From assembly GCA_029624765.1 (NCBI GenBank), contig JARSSO010000057.1, positions 1 to 43,209 of the forward strand: a DNA stretch of 43,209 bases. The letters run 5' to 3'. This document shows, one piece after another, positions 38,836 to 43,209 of the stretch. How positions within the stretch are numbered: position 1 is the stretch's first letter; each line of letters opens with the position of its first letter. The stretch comes from Candidatus Contendibacter sp. (GTDB lineage: Bacteria > Pseudomonadota > Gammaproteobacteria > Competibacterales > Competibacteraceae). The notes below the pieces were generated by a model that was given only the letters and a program-made list of their open reading frames with translations, was not told where the DNA came from and did not search any database. The translations under genes were made by a program, and so were the position numbers.

Positions 38836-40065
38836 ATGCGTTTCCCGAACCCATTGCGTCTCGCGCTCCTGCTGGCGTTGGCGCTGGCGGCCGCTCTGGC
38901 CCGCGCCGGCAACGACTACCCCCTGGTGCTGGTCCACGGCTTCATGGGCTGGGGCCGGGACGAAGTGCTCGGCTTCAAGTACTGGGGCGGCTTCGGGGAT
39001 TTGCAGGAGACGCTGAACCGGGCTGGTTATCGGACCTATACCGGCGTGGTCGGCCCGTTCGCCAGCAACTGGGACCGGGCCTGCGAGCTTTACGCCTACC
39101 TCAAGGGTGGCACGGTGGATTACGGCCAGGCCCACGCCGCCGCTCACGGTCATGCCCGCCACGGTCGCACCTTTCCTGGCCTGTATCCGGCGTGGGGGAC
39201 GGTGGATGGGCACGAGCAGGTTCGCAAGATTCACCTGATCGGCCACAGCCAGGGGGGCCAGACGGTTCGGGTGCTGACGGCGTTGCTGGCGCGGGGCGCG
39301 TTGGCGGAAATCGCCGCTACGCCCACCGCCGACCGGTCGCCGCTGTTCGCGGGCGGCCATGCCTGGGTCCACAGCGTCACCACCCTCGCCGCGCCCCACG
39401 ATGGCACCAGCTTCGCGCTCGGCATCGACCACCTGCTGCCCTTCGTTCGCGCGTCGTTGCTGGGCCTTGCCGCGCTGGCCGGCGTCCAACCCGACGAATT
39501 GCCTTACGATTTCAAGCTGGATCAATGGGGATTGCGGCGCGCGCCGGGCGAGACGCTCGCCGACTATTTTCGGCGGGTCGAGCGCAGCCCGATCTGGCAA
39601 TCGCGCGACATCAGCGCCTGGGACCTCAACCCCGACGGCGCGCGGGAATTGAATCGGCAATTCCCGGCTCAGCCGGAGGTGTATTATTTCTCCTGGGGGG
39701 CGGTGGCGACCGTGCCGGTCTGGCCCTTCGACCAGCAGATTCCGCTGCCGACCATGCTGCCGCAGCTCTGGGCCAGCGCCGTCTTCATTGGCGCCTACAC
39801 CCGCGACGAACCGGGCCATGTGGTGATCGACGCCGGTTGGTGGGAAAACGATGGCCTGGTCAACACCCGCTCCATGGCCGGACCGACCCTGGATTCGCCC
39901 GACCGGATCGTATCCGGCGACGGCCCGCCGCGACGCGGGGTCTGGAACCATCGGGGCACGCTGGCCGGCTGGGATCACATGGATTTGGTGGGCATCGGCA
40001 CGCTGCGCGAGATCGGCGACTGGTATTTGCTGCTGGCGCGGTCGCTGGCGGATTTACCGCCGTAA
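38836..40065 (+). CDS. Secreted triacylglycerol lipase of family I.5 type
   Basis: A 409-residue exported lipase with a signal peptide (1-24, cleavage after ARA). YPLVLVHGFMGWGRDEVLGFKYWGG, SNWDRACELYAYLKGGTVDYGQAHAAAHGHARHGRTFPG and catalytic S138 in GHSQGGQT match the thermoalkalophilic lipases of Geobacillus and staphylococci. The catalytic Asp is likely in ENDGLVNT and the His in GWDHMDLVG. The His-rich 100-110 stretch is where that family binds zinc. It would hydrolyse long-chain triglycerides outside the cell. ATG 38836 begins the signal peptide. Such lipases are best known from Gram-positive bacteria, so a horizontal origin is possible. Confidence 0.87.
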   Translation: MRFPNPLRLALLLALALAAALARAGNDYPLVLVHGFMGWGRDEVLGFKYWGGFGDLQETLNRAGYRTYTGVVGPFASNWDRACELYAYLKGGTVDYGQAHAAAHGHARHGRTFPGLYPAWGTVDGHEQVRKIHLIGHSQGGQTVRVLTALLARGALAEIAATPTADRSPLFAGGHAWVHSVTTLAAPHDGTSFALGIDHLLPFVRASLLGLAALAGVQPDELPYDFKLDQWGLRRAPGETLADYFRRVERSPIWQSRDISAWDLNPDGARELNRQFPAQPEVYYFSWGAVATVPVWPFDQQIPLPTMLPQLWASAVFIGAYTRDEPGHVVIDAGWWENDGLVNTRSMAGPTLDSPDRIVSGDGPPRRGVWNHRGTLAGWDHMDLVGIGTLREIGDWYLLLARSLADLPP

Positions 40066-40121
40066 GACACCGAGACACCGAGACACCGAGACACCGAGAC
40101 ACCGAGGCACCGAGGCACTGA
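40066..40121. repeat. 8-bp tandem repeat in front of the PHA-system gene
   Basis: Seven 8-bp units: five perfect GACACCGA, then GGCACCGA and GGCACTGA. The array begins directly after the lipase stop and ends four bases before ATG 40126, so it occupies the place of the ribosome site of the next gene. The degenerate last units may carry the weak ribosome site (GAGG). Confidence 0.92.
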
Positions 40122-40125
40122 AGTC

Positions 40126-40416
40126 ATGTCCCACATCGTCGTTCACCGCGACCATTCGCTGACCCTCGATCAGGCCCGCCAGGCGGCGGAAACCCTCGCC
40201 GCGCAACTGGCCGAGCGCTACGACATCGCCTATCACTGGCAGGGCGACGCGCTGCATTTCGAACGCTCCGGGGTTAGCGGCCATATCGCCCTGGAACCGG
40301 ACAAGGTTCGGATCAACGTGCGGCTCGGGTTTCTGCTGGTGCCGCTGAAACAGCGGCTGGAGCAGGAGGTTCACCGTTATCTGGACGAGATGTTCCAGGA
40401 ATCGAATCCGGCCTAA
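40126..40416 (+). CDS. Polyhydroxyalkanoic acid system family protein
   Basis: A 96-residue protein. MSHIVVHRDHSLTLDQARQAAETLAAQLAERYDI, HFERSGVSGHIAL and NVRLGFLLVPLKQRLEQEVHRYLDEMF match the small PHA-granule-associated family (PF09650 type). It probably binds granules or assists their formation; no phaC or phaP is in the window. Its start is set by ATG 40126 behind the 8-bp repeat array. Its stop overlaps the convergent gene by four bases. Confidence 0.85.
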   Translation: MSHIVVHRDHSLTLDQARQAAETLAAQLAERYDIAYHWQGDALHFERSGVSGHIALEPDKVRINVRLGFLLVPLKQRLEQEVHRYLDEMFQESNPA

Positions 40417-41177
40417 CCCCCCGCCGCTTCGTCCAGCGCCAGCGGTCGGGGATGACCGGCGCGAATGCGTTCCAGAATGGCGCGCTCGCGGTCGATGATG
40501 GTGGTCACGAAGGTTCCCGCGTCCGCGCCCATGTGGCGGAAGGCGTGAAAGCCGGCTTCCAGAAACCGGTGCAGTTCCCCCAACCCGGCCAGCCGCGCCG
40601 GGGTCCGGGCCAGCTTCAGCGCCGCGTAAATGACGCGCCTGGGCACAATGGCTTGCAAATCCCGGCCCAGCCGCTCGGTCAGGTCAAGCTGATGATCGCG
40701 CTGCTCGTAACCGGCGCAGCGCCGGTAGGCGGCGACGTAGGCGGCCTCGTCCAGTTCCGCGCCGCGTGGCCCAAGCTCCGCGATCAGGATTCGGGTCATC
40801 TGGGCATCGAGTTCGTGCGAGAGAGCGTTGAGTTCCAGCGCCAGCCCGGCGGTATGCAGCACGGCCGCCGGCAGGATGCGGGTCATCATCGGCACGATGC
40901 GGGCCAGGTCGCGCTCCAGTTGGCCCAGGTCCCGGTCGCCGTAGAGTTCGTCCAGAAAAAACTCCGCCGCCGGCCGGTACAGCGGACTGCGCAGCAGGTC
41001 GGCGTGGGTCCGGGTCAGTCGCGCCGACTGCCAGCGCCGCAGCAGGCTCAATTCCCGTTCGATCCCGTCGGTGCCGTCGGTGTGAAACGCCTGGCTGCGT
41101 TGCAACTGTTCCATCAGCCGCGCCGCGTGGCGGGCTTTCAGGGTTTCGCTCATGACCGCGTTTAGGCTTTCGGGCAA
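40413..41177 (-). CDS. Conserved protein with the FFLDELYG motif, function unknown
   Basis: A 254-residue mostly helical soluble protein. LRSPLYRPAAEFFLDELYG, then RDLARIVPMMTRILPAAVL and LELNALSHELDAQMT, is a pattern I recall from a conserved gammaproteobacterial family without assigned role. Start is uncertain: TTG 41177 has GAGAGGA upstream at a fair distance, whereas ATG 41153 (MSETLKARHA) has no ribosome site; the latter gives 246 residues. It lies 37 bp after fadD on the same strand, so both may be co-transcribed, perhaps linking it to fatty acid use. Confidence 0.75.
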   Translation of the reverse strand: MPESLNAVMSETLKARHAARLMEQLQRSQAFHTDGTDGIERELSLLRRWQSARLTRTHADLLRSPLYRPAAEFFLDELYGDRDLGQLERDLARIVPMMTRILPAAVLHTAGLALELNALSHELDAQMTRILIAELGPRGAELDEAAYVAAYRRCAGYEQRDHQLDLTERLGRDLQAIVPRRVIYAALKLARTPARLAGLGELHRFLEAGFHAFRHMGADAGTFVTTIIDRERAILERIRAGHPRPLALDEAAGG

Positions 41178-41214
41178 GGAAGAAATCCTCTCTCTCCACT
41201 ATCCCCGCGCCGGT

Positions 41215-42870
41215 TCAGCGCAGTTCGCGGCGCAGGATCTTGCCGACGTTCGACTTGGGCAGGCTGTCGCGGAATTCGACGTGCCGGGGCATCTTGTAGC
41301 CGGTGAGTTGGGCGCGGCAGTGGGCCAGGATCGTCTCGGCGGTCAGTGCCACGCCCGGCTTGGGCACCACGAACACCTTGACCGCCTCGCCGCTCTTGTC
41401 GTCCGGCACGCCGATGCAGGCGACTTCCAGCACGCCCTCGCAGCCGATCACCACCTGCTCGATCTCGTTGGGGAAGACGTTGAAGCCGGATACCAGGATC
41501 AAGTCCTTCTTGCGATCCACGATGCGGAAAAACCCCTGTTCGTCCACCGTGGCCACGTCGCCGGTCAGCAGCCAGCCGTCGCGGATCGCGCGGGCGGTGT
41601 CCTCGGGCCGCTGCCAGTAGCCGCGCATCACCTGCGGGCCACGCGCGCGCAACTCGCCCCGTTCGCCCAGCGGCACCTCGTTACCCTCCTCGTCGCACAG
41701 TTGCACGTCGGTTGATGGCATCGGCAAGCCGATGCTGCCGGTGAAGCCGGCGATGTCCACCGGGTTGACGCAGACTACCGGCGAGGCTTCGGTCAGCCCG
41801 TAACCTTCCAGGATCGGCGTTCCGGTCAGCACCCGCCACCGTTCGGCCACCGCCTTTTGCACCGCCGCGCCGCCGCCGACCGCGAGCCGGAGCGCCGAAA
41901 AGTCCAGCCGGGGGAACTTGTCGTGGTTGACCAGGGCGTTGAACAGGGTGTTGACGCCGGTGATCACGGTGAACTTCCACGGCCGAAGTTCCTCGACAAA
42001 CAGCGCAATGTCGCGGGGATTGGTGATCAGCAGGTTCAGCCCGCCGTGCCGGACGAAGCATAGGCAGTTCACCGTCAGGCAGAAGATGTGATACAGCGGC
42101 AGGGCGGTGACGACGATTTCCTCGCCGTCGCGGATGGCCGGGCCGACCCAGGCGGAAATCTGTTGCATGTTGGCCAGCAGGTTACGGTGAGTCAGCATCG
42201 CCCCCTTCGACAGGCCGGTGGTGCCGCCGGTGTATTGCAGGAAGGCCAGGTCCTCGCCGGTCAGCGTGACTGGTTGCCAAGGCCGGCGGCCGCCGAGCGC
42301 CAGGGTTTCGTTGAACCCGATGGCGCCGGGCAGGTGGTAATGGGGCACCATCTTCTTGATGTGCTTGACCACCAGGTTGATCACCTTGGCCTTCCAGAAC
42401 GGCAGCAGGTCGCCGATCTCGGTGACGATGGCCTGCTTGATCTCGGTGTTGTGGATCACCTCGGCCAGGACATGGGCGAAGTTGGCGAGGATGAGGATGG
42501 CCTTGGCCCCGGAATCCTTCAGTTGATGTTCCAGTTCGCGCGGGGTGTAGAGCGGGTTGACGTTGACCACGACCAAACCAGCGCGCAGCACGCCGAACAG
42601 CGCGACCGGGTATTGCAGCAGGTTGGGCAGCATGATGGCCACCCGTTCGCCTTTCTCCAGTCCCAAATCCTGTTGCAGCCAGGCCGCGAAGTCCCGGCTT
42701 TTCTCCTCCAGTTCCTCATAGGTCATACCGTAGCCCATGTTGGCGAAGGCCAGGCGTGGGCCGAACCGGCGGCAGCTTTGCTCGAACGCCTCGGCCAGCG
42801 AGGCGTATTGGTCGGGGTTGATCTCCGCCGGTACGTTGGGTGGATAGCGTTTCAGCCACACTTTTTCCAC
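41215..42870 (-). CDS. fadD: Long-chain fatty acid-CoA ligase
   Basis: A 551-residue AMP-forming ligase that activates fatty acids at the inner membrane face. GTG 42870 is chosen: it is preceded by GGAG six bases away and gives (M)EKVWLKRYPPNVPAEINPDQY, matching E. coli FadD from its first residues. The frame is open to 42981 but that extension lacks support. Motifs: YTGGTTGLSKGAMLTHRN (P-loop), GYGLTEASPVV, the FACS signature DGWLLTGDVATVDEQGFFRIVDRKKD and the catalytic Lys near the end (LPKSNVGKILRREL). Position with the PHA-system gene fits lipid storage. Regulation by FadR could not be seen. Confidence 0.95.
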   Translation of the reverse strand: MEKVWLKRYPPNVPAEINPDQYASLAEAFEQSCRRFGPRLAFANMGYGMTYEELEEKSRDFAAWLQQDLGLEKGERVAIMLPNLLQYPVALFGVLRAGLVVVNVNPLYTPRELEHQLKDSGAKAILILANFAHVLAEVIHNTEIKQAIVTEIGDLLPFWKAKVINLVVKHIKKMVPHYHLPGAIGFNETLALGGRRPWQPVTLTGEDLAFLQYTGGTTGLSKGAMLTHRNLLANMQQISAWVGPAIRDGEEIVVTALPLYHIFCLTVNCLCFVRHGGLNLLITNPRDIALFVEELRPWKFTVITGVNTLFNALVNHDKFPRLDFSALRLAVGGGAAVQKAVAERWRVLTGTPILEGYGLTEASPVVCVNPVDIAGFTGSIGLPMPSTDVQLCDEEGNEVPLGERGELRARGPQVMRGYWQRPEDTARAIRDGWLLTGDVATVDEQGFFRIVDRKKDLILVSGFNVFPNEIEQVVIGCEGVLEVACIGVPDDKSGEAVKVFVVPKPGVALTAETILAHCRAQLTGYKMPRHVEFRDSLPKSNVGKILRRELR

Positions 42871-43033
42871 GGGGGTCTCCAAGGGCAAGGGGGATCGGGT
42901 GGAGGAGTCTTGATCGAACTGATTACCAAACTTCCCGTGGAAGGGATTGTAATATTTAGCTTTTTGACGACCGCTCGACAAAGCGCCCTTCTCCTTGCGA
43001 GGGAAGGCCTGGGTGGAGGGTGGACGGTGACCC

Positions 43034-43209
43034 CTATGATTTTCTGGAAATCTCGGCCAGGGGCAATTGGGTGATGGCGGCCACCTGCTCCGGGGAAAAA
43101 TTCATCGCCAGGAGCGCCTCGGCCACCGCCAGGGCTTTGCGATGCGCGCCTTCCTCCATTCCCTTTTCCATTCCCTTTTCCATTCCCTTTTCCATTCCCT
43201 TTTCCATTC
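43034..43209 (-). CDS. C-terminus of an Rpn-family nuclease / transposase-like protein (partial)
   Basis: A frame entering from the right edge encodes four to five MEKG units, then MEEGAHRKALAVAEALLAMNFSPEQVAAITQLPLAEISRKS and stop TAG at 43034-43036. Short EKGMEKG repeats followed by a helix with ALAVAEALLAMNFSPEQVAAITQL are the usual tail of Rpn (PD-(D/E)XK, recombination-promoting nuclease) proteins. The catalytic part lies beyond the window. Repeat number of this tail often varies between strains. Confidence 0.75.
   Translation of the reverse strand, partial: MEKGMEKGMEKGMEKGMEEGAHRKALAVAEALLAMNFSPEQVAAITQLPLAEISRKS
43156..43209. repeat. 12-bp tandem repeat coding for MEKG units
   Basis: CCATTCCCTTTT occurs four times (43156-43203) and half a time more to the window edge. 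In the minus-strand reading frame each unit encodes four residues (MEKG type), so changes in copy number stay in frame. Confidence 0.9.

Noticed and set aside
37543..39978. 811-codon open frame on the minus strand
   Set aside because: Spans nfeD end, slipin, an intergenic repeat and the lipase in antisense; no motif and no plausible start.
40066..40121. Possible CRISPR array
   Set aside because: The units are 8 bp with no spacers between them; it is a simple tandem repeat.
42873..42981. N-terminal extension of FadD by 37 residues
   Set aside because: GTG 42870 has a GGAG ribosome site and gives the conserved FadD N-terminus; the extension has no similarity and no ribosome site of note.
43156..43209. 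Possible CRISPR or transposon end
   Set aside because: The 12-bp units are contiguous and in frame with a protein tail, so they are coding repeats.

Overview
The window is high-GC proteobacterial DNA, most probably from a gammaproteobacterium. The best anchors are dsbB, mtgA, Fe-sodB, an FadD-type acyl-CoA ligase, AmpG, ThiL, a Pat/YfiQ-type acetyltransferase and a four-gene block resembling E. coli ynbABCD. A PHA-granule-type small protein and an N-acetylglutaminylglutamine amidotransferase would fit an environmental PHA-storing lineage such as the Competibacteraceae; that placement is inference from gene content only. No rRNA, tRNA or CRISPR array was seen.

Layout. 1-2470: a decayed ISKra4-like insertion sequence with perfect 21-bp ends, carrying a second, apparently intact IS5-family (IS1031-type) element inside it; the outer element sits on the start of a flavodoxin-like gene. 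2470-4575: flavodoxin-like gene, mtgA, a SelW-like protein and dsbB. 4616-6868: a graveyard of broken genes (STAND NTPase fragment, ThsB-type TIR-like fragment, TIR-domain gene with a frameshift, peptide-binding-protein fragment), read as the remains of a TIR/STAND defence locus. 6851-10701 (minus): glpQ, then a BON lipoprotein / NAGGN amidotransferase / monothiol glutaredoxin operon ending in a clear terminator. 10939-12314: sodB and a Phd/VapC-type toxin-antitoxin pair. 12555-14770: a DUF6394 membrane protein and a K+ channel with two RCK domains, overlapping by ATGA. 14740-16685 (minus): fruK and a fructokinase. 16898-20841: a PstS-like periplasmic binding protein followed by a 1018-residue hybrid sensor kinase.

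20908-28716 holds the most interesting unit: a divergently transcribed sigma-54 activator, a near-consensus -24/-12 promoter, and five overlapping or tightly packed lipid-metabolism genes (hydrolase-methyltransferase fusion, PAP2-dual-specificity phosphatase fusion, CDP-alcohol phosphatidyltransferase, CdsA-like cytidylyltransferase, PlsC-like acyltransferase). Together they could build and remodel a non-standard phospholipid under sigma-54 control.

28754-33474: thiL, ampG and a shortened Pat-type protein. 33661-36172: an AT-richer patch with a RelE-type toxin-antitoxin pair, an Ig-like secreted protein and a lipoprotein, probably acquired. 36446-43209: NfeD protease with slipin, a secreted family-I.5-type lipase, an 8-bp tandem repeat, a PHA-system protein, a FFLDELYG-motif protein, fadD, and the C-terminus of an Rpn-type nuclease running off the window end.
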